The position numbers and the translations under genes were made by a program. A DNA stretch of 64,000 bases, from positions 141,651,495 through 141,715,494 of the forward strand of contig NC_080573.1 in assembly GCF_029962835.1 (NCBI RefSeq), read 5' to 3'. Under the pieces are notes generated by a model. That model saw only the letters and a program-made list of their open reading frames with translations. It made no database searches and had not been told where the DNA came from. The stretch's first letter is position 1, and the number at the start of each line of letters is the position of its first letter. This document shows positions 12,304 through 24,283 of the stretch, in pieces. Origin of the DNA: Magnolia sinica. Its lineage: Eukaryota; Streptophyta; Magnoliopsida; Magnoliales; Magnoliaceae.

Positions 12304-12945
12304 AGGTTTTTTTTTTTCATTGGATTCTCAATTTCCCATTAAAAACCTTGAAATGCCTCTTCATGCCTCTTTTATTTGGGTCCTACCATGGTGTATATGT
12401 AAAATCTACCCCGTTCATCATATGCGCTCCACGATTTTAGTCTCTATGGAGAAAACTCAACTAAATCCGAGACTCAGGTGGACCACACTACAATGAACAA
12501 TGGGATGGGATGCCAACTACAAGTTTGTGTTTGGGGATATCAGAGTGTGTATCTTCGTTCATACCCATTAATCAGTTGTGAAGGATCACGATGCAAGTGA
12601 AGATATAAAAATCAGCTTGATCCAAAAGTCAATACAGAGAACAATGGGATGGGACGCCAACTAGTTTAAAACCATCTAAAACCCATTAATCGTATGGATG
12701 GATTCATCAAACCATCCAGTCAATCGCATGTAAAAGCTATGGGCAAGATCCTTTTATAGGATAGATCTGGTCACCGGTGCTAAAAACCATCCAATTGCTG
12801 TGATCTTCTGTACAGTTCCAAAGAAGAGTAGAATGCACCAAATGGACGGTCCAGATAGGTGATTCAGATGCCAACGAGTTGAAATGCAAACAGGTGAATG
12901 GAAGGATTTTCATACACCTAGCCCACTACGATCTTCACTTAGAAG
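12304..12945. other. Intergenic, no gene seen
   Basis: Anonymous AT-rich sequence. The phrase caatgggatggga(t/c)gccaacta occurs twice (near 12498 and 12643), a small local duplication. No exon or RNA gene is recognised. Confidence 0.4.
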
Positions 12946-13007
12946 GGGAAGGATTGGGTGCTGGTCAGAGGGCATTATTCCACAGCTACGCTCCAACCGT
13001 AACTCTC
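12946..13007 (+). repeat. 62-bp direct repeat, left copy
   Basis: Identical by eye to 13486-13547. It starts gggaaggattgggtgctgg and ends ccgtaactctc. The two copies bracket a 478-bp insert. Confidence 0.9.
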
Positions 13008-13485
13008 CATTTACAACTTGCTTGATTTGACTACGTACTTTTTGACACGGAAACCAAGAATATTTCAAAATATTTGTGGGTCTCACTGTGATGCATTTCG
13101 CTTATCTACACCGTTCATCCATTATTCCAGTTGAATTTATAGCATGAGTGAAAAATTGAGACATATCCAATACTCAATTAGATCACGTCATACAAAAAAG
13201 GGAATCAAATGCTTACCGTTAAAAACTTCGTAGGGCCACTGTTTCTTTTGGCGTGGGCCACTTGAGTGTCGGATCCACTTCATTTTTTGTCTCATGCTCC
13301 AAAATATTGTAATAAAACAGACTTACGGAATGGATATATCATTGGCATTACCTTGCATTTCAAAAATTAAAATTACAATTTTTGAACCAATTTCACAGGC
13401 ACAAATTTCCATAAATTTTCAAACGCAGTTAAATTGTAATAATTACTATTTTCCAGGTATTTCGCATTTCTTTGGAAAACAAACA
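13008..13485. repeat. 478-bp insert between 62-bp direct repeats
   Basis: Its interior is the reverse-oriented counterpart of 8757-9262 and contains the GGGCCCAC-family words gtgggccacttgagtg and catccattattcc. The flanking duplication is much longer than a transposon target duplication, so the arrangement is better explained by local tandem duplication or repair. Confidence 0.6.
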
Positions 13486-13547
13486 GGGAAGGATTGGGTG
13501 CTGGTCAGAGGGCATTATTCCACAGCTACGCTCCAACCGTAACTCTC
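13486..13547 (+). repeat. 62-bp direct repeat, right copy
   Basis: Second copy of 12946-13007; the sequence diverges immediately on both sides. Confidence 0.9.
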
Positions 13548-14726
13548 TTACCGTACACGGGGCATTACTCCAAATCTGAGCCATCCAAATTGCGGTTTCT
13601 ACTGTAGATTTGTCACATCCCCAAGATCAGATAGATCAGGCGGTCTCAATCAATCCCCAGAATCTGATTAAGACAGTTTCTAGTTAGAATCATAATTCCA
13701 TGGAAACTTTTGGGTTGCAGTCCATGCACAGTGGGCCCACTATTATGACAGCTCAAGGAACCCGTCATGTGTAGAGTCGAGGAAGGGCCCACCACCATAA
13801 TTGCAGTACAATAGAATCATATACAATACAAACAAGTCCAATCAAATCAAACACATTACGGTGGACCCCACAGCTCGCATATGTTTCGGACGTATGTGAT
13901 CATTCCCATGGATGATGATTACATGCTGCCCAATGTACGTGAGTTACCCATGTATTCAAAACGTATGGGAACCACCGTAATGTTTGTGTGCCATCTAAAC
14001 CGTCCATCAGATGCACCCACTTGCTTTTTAATCCACAGGAAACGAAAAAAAATAGACTAATTCAAAAACGCCGGTGGGCCACACCACAGGTAACAACAGA
14101 GGCGGGATGCGCACCATAGAAACTTTAAGAGTGTGTGTGGAGCCCAACGTGCTTTGTATATTTCATCTTATCCATTCATCAGACGTGCCATACCAGGATA
14201 AAGGAGCATCCGAAAACGTCAGGTCATAGCATAACAATGATGAGCTTTTATGTGTGATTTTAAAAGGTTTCCTTTGATGTGGCCCGCCTGAGTTCTGGGT
14301 TGGCCCAATTGTTAGCACATAGAGTAAACATGATGCTACTCGCCTGATTCACGGTTTGGATTCTACACACACCTCACATTGGACGACACATAAGCTCGAA
14401 ACGTTCCACCGTATGTGATCATTTTGATGGTTGTGCATGCGTAATCACGTGATCTCGATGTCTATGAAAGCACGTGATATCCTTCTTACGAGCATTTATG
14501 CGTTTTATAAATGCCTTTTTATTATATCCATATTTGATACTCTGTCTGTCAGATTGTAATCGTGGAGACTTGAGTCGCTCGAAAATTGGATGCTTGGCTA
14601 TCATTGACTTAAATTAAAGCGTCCAAAGGGCCCACTTTCCATACGGCCATCACCCTACAATCAGAGAAATTAAATGATCTTAAAGGCTTTATTAATGGAC
14701 ATTCTTTGGTTGATTTCGGACCTTTT
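13548..14726. other. Intergenic with a diverged GGGCCCAC-family copy
   Basis: About 13975-14385 carries the word order of the ~410-bp palindromic family (cggtgggccacaccacaggt, then tttcctttgatgtggcccgcctgagtt) in a diverged form. The rest is anonymous and no exon is seen. Confidence 0.45.
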
Positions 14727-16019
14727 GGGCTTATTTGACAGTGGGATTAGAATGGATTAGGTGGGATGAGTCTTAAAAAAGGTAATAATGGTTGTTGTCA
14801 AAGAATTGTCTTAATACCGTGGGCTTTCTACTTCCCTCAGCTCCTGTGCCATGGTGTTTGGATGGCATGAGAATAAAAGGTTTTTACATCTCCTATTCTG
14901 TATAATGTTTGGATGAGAAATTTAGATAACTGCATTTTAACTCTCATCCCATAGGATGCTTGGATGAAAGGTTTTCTACAACTGTCATACCATACGTAGA
15001 ATATAAACTTCAAACGAATGTGGTGTGTATATACTTATATATAGATATAATTGTTGGGGCTGTGTAGGGCCCACAGAGATGGGCATGACAAAGACACTCC
15101 GTTCATCTTTTTCAAATCTGACAATCGGTTAGGACTTTAAAACTCAGGTGGGCCATATAAAATGAAATATTAGGAATAGAAACATCCACCGTTGAAAGCT
15201 TCTTGAAGCTGACAATGATGTTTATAGGAAATCTGAATCGCCCATAGGGTTATTCCAGTCAAATAAACGATAAGCATAAATATCAGTCTTTCAAAACGAA
15301 TGGACGGAGTGGATTTCTCATTACAAGGGGCAGTAATCCAATAGGAAAGCGGACAATTGCTAGGAGGGTTGTGAAAGAAAGCTATGGTGCAGCTAAGCAG
15401 CAACACACTTTCACTGTAAGACAGATTGCACTGAGCCAAAGGTATTATCTTAAACCCATATTCATTTGGTTATCATTGTTTCTGTGATTGAGAATGTAAA
15501 AATACTGTGGAGCAAAGGAGTCAAGACATTGCCACCATTATTTCTTTTGCTCTTGAAGGGTTGTAATCTCTACAGATTGAAGACCTTCCGACAAGTAAGA
15601 ATTGGTCATTTTCAAATGAGCCAGCAGTTTTGGCCTAGGCCTTATTATATGTCCTTGTACTCTGATATTTTGGCATGTCAGCATTGGAATGATGAAGCAG
15701 AGAGATTAAAAGCTTTGGCTGAGAAGCACAAAAGAAGAGTAATAGCAAGGCGAATTAGAGCAATTAAGAAAGCAAGATCCGCAAACGGAAGTTCGGCACA
15801 AGATTTCTGAGGCGTGATTGGGTGAGATTTGTTTCCATCCCTCCAATCCTTTGCAATCCCATGCATCTGAAGTCGATCCTCTTCATTACCGGTGAAATAT
15901 CCAAGAAATTTCATGAATTCCACCTTGATCCCGTCGCCAAACAGTCGACGCCTGGAAGAGTGGGATTTCGAAACCCACTCCCACTTACGCCCACCTAATC
16001 TCACCACCCAAACAAGCCC
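14727..16019. mobile_element. Candidate TIR transposon carrying a host gene fragment
   Basis: The left end reads gggcttatttgacagtggga, then ttaggtggga. The reverse complement of the right end reads gggcttgtttgggtggtgag, then attaggtggg. The ends match over about 45 bp with gaps. Flanks are TTT on both sides, too short to be a convincing target duplication. No transposase is present. The interior holds a spliced gene fragment at 15334-15810, so this resembles a Pack-type non-autonomous element. The superfamily is not assigned. Confidence 0.5.
15334..15810 (+). pseudogene. 3' exons of a nuclear gene (CCCH zinc finger/SAP-type protein?), partial
   Basis: Three exons can be read with plant splice signals. 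Exon A is 15334-15415 (frame GKRTIARRVVKESYGAAKQQ, then HTFT; donor ACT|GTAAGA). Exon B is 15493-15594 (34 codons, NVKILWSKGVKTLPPLF, then NLYRLKTFRQ; acceptor TTGAG, donor CAA|GTAAGA). Exon C is 15682-15810 (acceptor TGTCAG, HWNDEAERLKALAEKHKRR, ending in TGA). Introns are 77 and 87 bp and phases agree throughout. The text resembles the conserved C-terminal block I recall from plant CCCH-domain protein 62-like genes, but that name is from memory and unverified. No upstream exons (zinc finger or SAP domain) are seen. The Lys/Arg-rich tail would suit a nuclear protein. It is probably a captured fragment because it sits between inverted repeats. Confidence 0.55.
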
Positions 16020-17412
16020 TTTATTATGTACGTCAAGAGAGCGGATTGCCGGTCTCTGTAGGCACAGTACGTATTTTCATGCCTCCAGATCGTGTACCAC
16101 ACATGTGGTGTATGTATATGATGATCTGAACCGTACATCCTGTGAATTTATCGTCTTGTTTAATCATGCTATCTTAATCATATAATAAATGGGACTTTTC
16201 TCACTTAATAGGAGTGGTTGTTGGTGTTGTCTTTTAATGTTCATTTGTATACCATAAGTAAAGGGCTAGAATTGTCCAAAGTCCACTCACTATTGGAAGT
16301 ACAAAATAGACGGTCTTGATCTAATCTTGTGTCCCACATATTGAGGATGACATGGTGGCACACGACATCTACTTTATAATATTTAGAATATTGAATCAAT
16401 GTAAGATTTGAATTACAGCCACTCAAATTTGGCACCCATGATTTGGATAGATTATTTTCTATTACTCAGTAGCTATGTTGATATAGAGTAGGCTGCGGAC
16501 AATTTCTGGCTAAGATGGACCAGAAAAGGTTGGATTGAAGATAAAAGTTAATCAAACTTAAAACAAGCATACCTCACCAATGGAAGTGAGTTATTCAATG
16601 TACCATATATGATTTTGAAGTATGATAAGCCACTTTAACCAATCAACCTTACTATGCGGGGTTGCCCACACAAAATTTGTAAGATTCCATCAGATCGATA
16701 GTTAAAAATATATTTTATTTCCATTTTTAGTATTTTTAGTAAGTTTTAGTTTAACTATAATTCTTTATCATTTGAGTTTCAAGAATGGTGTCCTGCATGA
16801 AATGTGCTAAGAAAAATTAGAAGAATAATATAGATAAGCCAACTAGGACACTTATTATTTTTGGTTGACAACTATGAGGTCTAGTAGGAATAATAACCAC
16901 TTATAAATGGCTTGATTATGAAACTTCTTTTTAAGGTTCATGGCACTGTCTAAGAGGGCGTTTGGCGCATGGTATTAGATGGGATCAAGAAGGATGGAGT
17001 TGCATTTGGCCCCGTGCCAATTCCAAAATGTTTGGGAAGAATAGAAAAGCTTGGAATTAGATAAGATAGAATTGCATTGGGTCTCATGCCAATTCTACTC
17101 TATGTTAGCATAGGGCCAGAGTCTTCCTATTTGAATTTATTCCCTACATAGAAGGTGGCATCCATGAGACATGGTGGGGACAGACATGTCTGATGACTGT
17201 GGACTCCACATACACACATGTGATAAAGCAAAGCTACATAGAGGGAGATCGCTACATTTACATTCTTTTCAGGCATCTCCTCTTTTGCATTGTCTCGGCA
17301 AGAGAGAACATGGACACCATGATCAATGGCCTCAACAACTTGCTCGTGACTGATGTAAATACTACTAAAGTGAGGACATTTAAATCATGCACGGCACACT
17401 GTAAAATCTAAA

Positions 17413-17444
<32 letters not shown>

Positions 17445-18047
17445 TCTGGCTGGCACCATGTATGGTATGATAAGAGGTTTGCGAGTCCCACGTAGCCCAG
17501 TCAAACCGTACCAAGTGTGAGCCGTCCATCATGTGGGCCCCAACTTGTGGTTGCCCTATCCTGATTTTTCTGGCCGATCAGCTGTTTCTGCATCCACCCA
17601 CTTGATCGATGGATCTGCCTGGTTTTTGGGCTAGGGCGTCAAGACGGTGGGGCACACGTGATGGAGGGCTTGGATGTTGGCACGGGTTGGCCGGTACTCT
17701 GATGGGCCCGGGCTGAGCATCCTTATATGATGATGGGCAGACATCCTTTTGATGTGAATCCCATACCAAAGATTTTGTGCACACAATGAGCACTGATGTT
17801 AATTTGGTGCACACATATCTTTAACCATCCAAAGATGGTAGCGGGAATTCCAACATGTACTTAAAATGAGATTTTCAAGATCTAAAAAACTACAAAAATC
17901 TGGATGTGCCACCCACGCAAAGAAGTTAGGTCCACTACATCACATGAGGAGAATTAATAAGCCCACATGCTGGTAAAGCTTGCCCATTCAGACAAGCAAA
18001 CGTGCCCAGTGTGGAAGCTTCACCAGAGCGCAGAGGTTAATTTCCAT
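16020..18047. other. Intergenic, no gene seen; (AAT)n at 17413-17440
   Basis: About 16955-17160 has gggcgtttggcgcatgg and related phrases, likely MITE debris. An AAT run of about 9 units lies at 17413-17440. No exon is recognised. Confidence 0.4.
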
Positions 18048-18222
18048 TAGGTGGGCTACACTGATTAGATTTTTTCCCTCAATGATAAGGCAATTTCATT
18101 ACTATGGTGGATTACGCTGATTAGATATTCTTCGTCAACAATCAATCGGTTTCATTACTCTAGTGGGCCACACTGATTAGATCTTCCTCAACAACTAGGC
18201 AGTTTCATTACTTTGGTGGGTA
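18048..18222 (+). repeat. Tandem repeat, about 55-bp unit, 3.2 copies
   Basis: Units begin gtgggctacactgattagat at 18051, 18107 and 18163, with a partial unit at 18216. Each ends with a tttcattac word. Confidence 0.75.
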
Positions 18223-18645
18223 CAATTAATGTACAAAGCAGATGGATGATTACAGTAACATCCGGCCATCCATTCATTTTGTACCCCGTGGCTCATCCGA
18301 GTGAAACAGCCTATTTTTTTGGTACACCTGATTCAAAGCTCCAATCTCACGCAAGTGTGCCATGTCTGAAACATGTGCATGTGTGGATGCGTATGCCATG
18401 AGGAATTAATTATACAATGAGTGGGTTGTATGTTTGTATGGTGCCGCTCTCGCTGAAGTTTGTACATGTGGGGCCCATAGTTCCATGATCCAAATCATTG
18501 ATAAGATGGCCCACATGTGGATGGACCGTGCAGCAAAAATCCCCTCCCCCACAAAAAATAAAAAATAAAACACCGTGCCTTTAGCCGTTCGCCCAACAAG
18601 TAAACGTCCCAGAAATGATGATTTATTATTATTATTATTATTTTA

Positions 18646-19010
18646 ATGCTCTGGCAGAGTGCAATGGACGATACACAGGCACTCAAAAACTACTTCAAAA
18701 TTGCGTATGTAGCAATCTCTCTGGTTTAAATGCATTGTGACTAAGAAAATAAGCTTATTTGATCATCTGATTACGGGGTTGGCGGACATTACGTGACCAT
18801 TTTGAAATGAAAACTATGCAATGGTCCTATTTCAGCAAACAATTGTACATCACCAATCAGTGGTTAGGATCGTCCGACCAATCTGATTTCGGGCCTGCTA
18901 GTTAGCTACAGTAAGTTTCAATTTTTAGTTGGTTTAATTTATATTAATCTATGCATCCTTTGCAATTTTTAAAGCCTGTGTATCAAGCATCACACGAAGC
19001 CTGAGTATCA
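18646..19010. mobile_element. MITE of the GATACTC/GGCAGAG family
   Basis: The left end is gctctggcagagtgcaatgg, then acgatacacaggcactc. The right end is gcctgtgtatcaagcatcac, then cctgagtatc. About 365 bp; one of the cleaner copies. Confidence 0.6.
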
Positions 19011-19016
19011 AATAAA

Positions 19017-19123
19017 AATTTTTAACACACGGACTCCCACCCCCACACACTCACACCACAATGGTACTATGACCGGGTATTGAAACTCCTGTGATTCTAC
19101 CAATGAAGCATGAGTAAAGACCC
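19017..19123 (-). mobile_element. SINE-like fragment, minus strand
   Basis: A diverged copy of the family at 31138-31293: TTTTTAACACACGG, CACACACTCACACC and ATTGAAACTCCTGTGATTC words occur in the same order on the plus strand. Confidence 0.45.
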
Positions 19124-20157
19124 GAGTATCAAATAATTTCCCCAAAATTCAACTGAAAAATGACAAAATATTTTAAACCTAACATATCTCTAATCATGGA
19201 GAAATTTACATAGTTGGGTAATCGAAGGGATGCTCATGAAATCAACGGTTCAGATCACGGGATCATGTCCAACTACCAACTTTTCGGTCCGAGAATTGTA
19301 TGATATAATATGACTCATATCATATGTGAATAGCTTTGCAATTGGAAGGCTCATCAAAATAAGTGGGACTACTGATTGTGTTTAAAGCCTTTTTTGATGG
19401 TCAAAAGGTTAGTCTCATCCACGCGAATACCAAGGTTTCAAAAGAGAACTGGTCCCCTGCAGCTGTCTGCATGATAGCTTGTCATGCAGTCCCAATCATT
19501 CCAACCAACAACCGATTTTTATAGAAAATCCGTACCATGCAAACGGTATTATCCATCATGAAGGATATCTGGAATAAAAACGAGTTTGTTAAGATCATAT
19601 GGTGTACCACACCGATGGAATTAATGGACACCTGATGGTCGAACTCAATACATAATTGTGGCCCAAATACTGAGATGATCAGCCTGGTTTTTAAATGTAT
19701 GATCTTTGTGATGGGGACTACCATTTGCATGGTACGGATTTTCTATGAAACTAACATTTGGGGAGAAAGATGGTACCACAAGGAAAGTTCCGTGATTAGT
19801 TGCTTTTAAAACTCATCGTTTGTCGAGCTCGCTGACGTTTAGCTGCCATGATGGAAATGCTCAAGGGTTTACCGTGCTTTGGTTTCTTTTTTACATTTGG
19901 TTGCTGCCTTGTCTTTATTTTGCCAGCATTTCAGCCATTTCATAGGTGGTGTTAATATTGTGGTGAAAAATTTGAAAATGAATCACTTAAAAGATAGATT
20001 TAAGGCCTATCATAATGTTGCTATTTTTAAGGTTATATTCGCACTCTATCGGTGATTAAACCAATTTATAAGAGGGTTACAACAAATCTATTCCAGAATA
20101 CAATAAACATCTTCTTCAAGATCGGAGAAATATGGATTTCGACTTGCAAAACTAAAA
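19124..20157. other. Intergenic, no gene seen
   Basis: A local inverted similarity joins 19495-19560 and 19715-19750 (aatccgtaccatgcaaacgg versus ccatttgcatggtacggatt). This could be a small foldback MITE with about 35-bp arms spanning 19495-19750. Otherwise anonymous. Confidence 0.4.
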
Positions 20158-20930
20158 AACTTACCATTTAAAAAAGCTGTCTTTACATGCATCTTATGGA
20201 TTTCTAACTTATGAATGGATGTTAGAGCAACTAAAACTCGGATAGTTGATATCCTTGCTACTGGATCATAAGTATCGAAAAAGTCAATACCTTCTTTTTG
20301 TGTAAATCCTCTAGCTACTAATCTGGTCTTAAACCTTTCTGTAGTTCCATCTGGTCTTAATTTTTTTTTAAAAAATTCATTTACAAATTATTAGTTTTAA
20401 TCCTGTGGACAAATCCACAAGTTTTCATGTTCCATTTTACAATATAGAATCCATCTCATCATTTATAGCTTCTTTCCAAAAGGAAGTATCCTGAGAACTA
20501 AGGACATCATTTATTGTTACTGGATCATTTTTTATGTTACAAACTAACATGGTTTCCTTTGTTATGTTATCTTTATCTCCTTCTATTAGCAGAAAGTAGA
20601 AGTCGGGTCCAAAAGATGTACCTGTTCTTATCTTCTTGGTCATTCTAGGTTCTATATCCTCATTTTCGAGGCTGCTGATATCTTGATCAAGTATGAGGTC
20701 TTGTACTAGGATCTTGAGGTCTTGTATCTTTTCTATTTATAAAAGAGAATAAGTTTTCATAAAACTCGACATCTCTAGATTCTATTATGGTGTTTATCGG
20801 GATCGCATGATTAGATTCTACAACTAGAAACTTATAAGCCTTACTATTTTGTGCATATCCTATAATCTCATTTGAATACCTTTCAAAAGTAGGCCCAAAA
20901 TTTATAATAACCATTGTAAATTGTTCACAT
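20158..20930 (-). pseudogene. Ty1/copia integrase C-terminus to RT fragment
   Basis: Minus-strand frames read AYKFLVVESNHAIPINTII and ESRDVEFYENLF (20914-20687), the end of copia integrase. They continue as SSQDTSFWKEAINDEMDSIL (20643-20437), the start of copia RT. Then come LRPDGTTERFKTRLVARGF, FDTYDPVARISTIRVL and HVKTAFLNG down to about 20160. Frame breaks separate these pieces. The catalytic YVDD part and RNase H are missing, so the copy is truncated. It is related to the plus-strand copia remnant at 22270-26711. Confidence 0.8.
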
Positions 20931-21160
20931 TCACTTTTATTTCAAGCATCACATGATTTCATGAAAACAGTCATAGCATGTTATAAGTCGGATCAATGAG
21001 ATTCATTGGAAAGATGATTGATGAGTTTTCAAATTGGACCAGAATCATTTTATTCAGATATCATTTGACCTTTAAAAGAGGGCTCAAGGCTCCTAATGGC
21101 ATAACTCACGATCGGTGTTTCAGCATCGGACAACTTTGATAACAGACGATCTCTTCATTG

Positions 21161-21438
21161 TTACACCTCAAATTTAAGTGATTTTTGGACTTGTTAGAAA
21201 CATAATTTAATAAGATTTCTAATAAGCTATAAATCATCTTAATTGGGAATTGTCTTGTCTGTCATAATCTGACTCCAAAGTCATGGAGAAGTGAAGTCAA
21301 ATTTCTACTACGTAAGTTATATTTTGAGTCAGATGATGATAGACCAAACAATTTCTCACAAGACAATTTATAGATTATTGAAAAGCTTATCGAATTACCT
21401 TTCCAATTAGCCTAAGATCACTCAAATCCAAGGTGTAA
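21161..21438. mobile_element. Near-complete palindrome, 278-bp foldback MITE
   Basis: The left end is TTACACCTCAAATTTAAGTG. The right end reversed is TTACACCTTGGATTTGAGTG. The two arms of about 135 bp keep matching inward (ctataaat, ttgtctt, tctgactc words). Flanks are attg on the left and tgag on the right, so the target duplication is unclear. Non-coding. Confidence 0.6.
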
Positions 21439-22059
21439 TGAGGGAGATTTGGTTTGTTTATTGAAGTCGCTATGTTGAATGTGCAAGCAATGTGAGTAAC
21501 ACGATTAGTTAATTTGGGCCCACATTTGAAAGTATAAACACCACACCCTGCATGGGATGGTCAATTGCAGTAAGATCCAAACCGTTGATAACTTTCGAAC
21601 ACCCGCATTTATCAACCCTAAAAAGTCCATACTAAGCCTAATTCTAGGTTCCAAAATCAAACCGAATGCTAAGTCAAGTCTTAAGCATGATCTAACTCCC
21701 AAGTCTAAGCTAAAATCTAATCGAAATGTAATCGGAATTAGGGCCAAATCCAAGTTAAATTCAACTTGGTTTTAGGTCCACAGTCCAAACTCATACCTTG
21801 TAGGACCCACTTCTACTCTAAACTAAGAAGCCCAAATGTCGATGTCATCAACAGTCCGCTTGATCCCATCAAGAAAATCTGAAAAAATTCTATTTGATTG
21901 TTGGATAGTTTTGGAAGTAACTACTCAATGGCAGCGAAGGATCCTCAGGTATAATATGGCTTTTTAAAACGCGTATAATCGGAATTATGGCAAGGATTAA
22001 GGTATATTATGGCTTTCTAAAACATTCCTAAGGTTTTAAGGGCATAACTAGAGTTTGAA
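21439..22059. other. Intergenic, no gene seen
   Basis: Local repetition of AAGTC(T/C)AAGC-like words lies between 21600 and 21780. The phrases atatggcttt(t/c)taaaac occur twice (21954 and 22008). No exon is recognised. Confidence 0.4.
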
Positions 22060-22265
22060 GGAGTTCGAAGCTTGTTCGAAGATTATATATCTTTTGTAAT
22101 TTTGCTTTCATAGTGCATTACTCATCGCTATGTGTCGTAGTTTTTTCTTATAAGTATTTTTCTACATAAAAATTGAATTGTTCTTGTTTAGGTTTGTTTG
22201 TGTGATTGTTTGTACTTTGCTTGATTCCGCTTTATGTGTTTCCTCATTATGAGTCGTTTAAAGAC
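22060..22265 (+). mobile_element. Possible copia 5' LTR/leader remnant
   Basis: The text tttttctacataaaaattg, then gcttgattccgctttatgtg, resembles the R-U5 part of plant copia LTRs, just upstream of gag. It does not match the 3' LTR at 25408-26711 by eye, so it may belong to another copy or be heavily rearranged. Confidence 0.3.
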
Positions 22266-23070
22266 TCTTTGTCCACTAGTAGGACGACCATTAATGTTGA
22301 TAATGTTATCTCAACTCTTTAGTTGAAAACAATGAGAAAGAAAAACAGTAATGTGTGTGCTTCTAGAGATGCACTAGTTACGAGGGAAAGAAATTCTGAG
22401 CAAGACAATAAATCTTCGCAATTAAGGTCCAAACCAAGGACAATAGAAAATGAAAGTTGAAGTGTTGAAATTGTGACACGACAGGGAACATGAATAATGA
22501 TTATAAGAATCTTAAGTCGAGAAAAGAGAATTTAGAGAGTTATTCTATGGAGACTAACATTGCAGAATTCAGTGAGAAGACGAATGGTAGTGACATGTTG
22601 ACTGCATCAAAATCTGGTTACTTCGACGGATAATGGATTTTGAATACGGGGGCTTTGTATCACATGACCCATCATAAGAGTTAGTTCACCAATTACAATG
22701 ATTGCGATGGTGACCAAGTGTTTATGGGTAACGACAATGACTGTAAAGTGATTGGTGTTAGATCAGTGTGCATCAAGATGTTTGATGACATGGAGCATAT
22801 TTTGACCGTAGTGATACACGTTCTTGATTTAAGGAAGAACCTGATATCTCTGGGCGCACTCAAAGTACTTCGGTGCAAATTCACCGAGTTCGATCGTGTC
22901 TTTAAAGTTTTAAAAGGGGCACTCATAGTCATGAAGGCATAAAGGAATATGAATATTTATAGGCTGGTCGAGAGTACTTCATCGGGTGGAGCTGCAACAT
23001 CTGCAGCGGATTTCACATCTACACATATGTGGCATGCACGCTTGTTCCATATGAGCAAGCGAGACATAAA
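22266..23070 (+). pseudogene. Ty1/copia gag end and protease, truncated
   Basis: The plus frame shows a damaged CCHC knuckle (stop within C-x-N-C-D-T-T-G-N-M), then WILNTGALYHMT around 22630-22665. Family members have DTGAS or DSGAS at this protease active site, so the catalytic Asp is Asn. Next is the open frame 22718-22942 (FMGNDNDCKVIGVRSVCIKM, DLRKNLISLGAL), then the GAG-pre-integrase words MWHARLFHMSKRDIK. The N-terminal half of gag and essentially all of integrase are deleted. RT text resumes by about 23140, showing an internal deletion. Confidence 0.75.
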
Positions 23071-23139
23071 GACACTATAAGTATAAGTCTTTTGATTCAT
23101 GAACCTGTATAATAGAGAGATAGCATAGCTCTACAGATA

Positions 23140-24283
23140 GTGGAAGCTCCTGTTGAACCTCATAGGAGTCAAAGGACAAGAATAGAGAAGAGTATAGGAG
23201 ATGACTACATAAACTCACAGTGTATCATTTTCCATATTGTAGAAGAAGATAGAGAAAATGTTATTAGAAAAATACCTATAATGATAACTATAGAAAATGA
23301 TCCTAAAACATATAAAGAGTCTGTATCTTCTAAAGACTCGACTTTCTGGAAAGAAGCTATAAACGATGAAATGGAATCCGTACTGTCAAATCAAACATGG
23401 GAGCTAGTAAACTTACTTCCAGGTTTTAGACTCATAGGCTGTAAGTGGGTATTTAGAAAGAAATATCATACTGATGGGACTATCCAAACCTTTAAAGCTT
23501 GACTAGTAGCTAAGACTTTTAGACAAAAAAAGGGATAGATTACTTTGACACATACTCTCCTGTAGCTAGGATAACATCCATTAAGATATTATTTGCGCTA
23601 GCTTCTATACATCATCTTCACATCCACCAAATAGATGTAAAGACTGCATTTCTAAATGGTGACATCAATGAGGAGGTATACATGGAACAACTTCAAGGTT
23701 TTGTTCTACCAGGAAATGAAAACAAAGTATGTAAATTAGTCAAATCTCTGTATGGATTGAAACAAGCACCAAAACAATGGCATGAGAAGTTTGATTCAAA
23801 AATACTATCTCATGGTTTCATGCACAATGTTGCTGACAAATGCATATATTCTAAGGTAAATGGTAGTTATATCGTTATTATTTGTTTGTATGTTGATGAC
23901 ATGTTAATAATGAGTAATAAAATGAAAGGTGTGACTGAAACAAAGAGGTTTCTATCTTCCGTATTCAAAATGAAGGATCTTGGACAAGTTGATACCATCT
24001 TAGGTATCAAAGTTAAAAAATATTGTGTAGGTTATGCTTTGTGTCAATCTCATTATATTGAAAAGATACTAAACAAGTTTAACAATCTAAATATAAAGGA
24101 AACAAAAACTCTATTTGATCCAAGTATCAAGCTAAAAGAAAATACTGGAAGAACAGTTGCACAATTAGAATATGCGAGTGCTATAGGGAGTCTTATGTAT
24201 GCTATACAATGCACTAGATCTCATATCGCATATGCTGTGAGTAAACTTAGTAAGTTTACTAGTAACCCTAGTACTGAACACTA
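23140..24283 (+). pseudogene. Ty1/copia reverse transcriptase, disrupted
   Basis: Copia RT with most motifs intact: STFWKEAINDEMESVL, FRLIGCKWVFRKKYHTDGTI, FDTYSPVARITSIKIL, DVKTAFLNGDINEEVYMEQ, KSLYGLKQAPKQWHEKF and the catalytic YVDD at 23889-23900 (ICLYVDDMLI). It is broken by a TGA at about 23500, a frameshift at about 23533 in an A-run, and a TAG at 24281-24283 where Trp is expected (STEH-W-NAI). The same protein words occur in the minus-strand fragment at 20158-20930. Confidence 0.88.
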
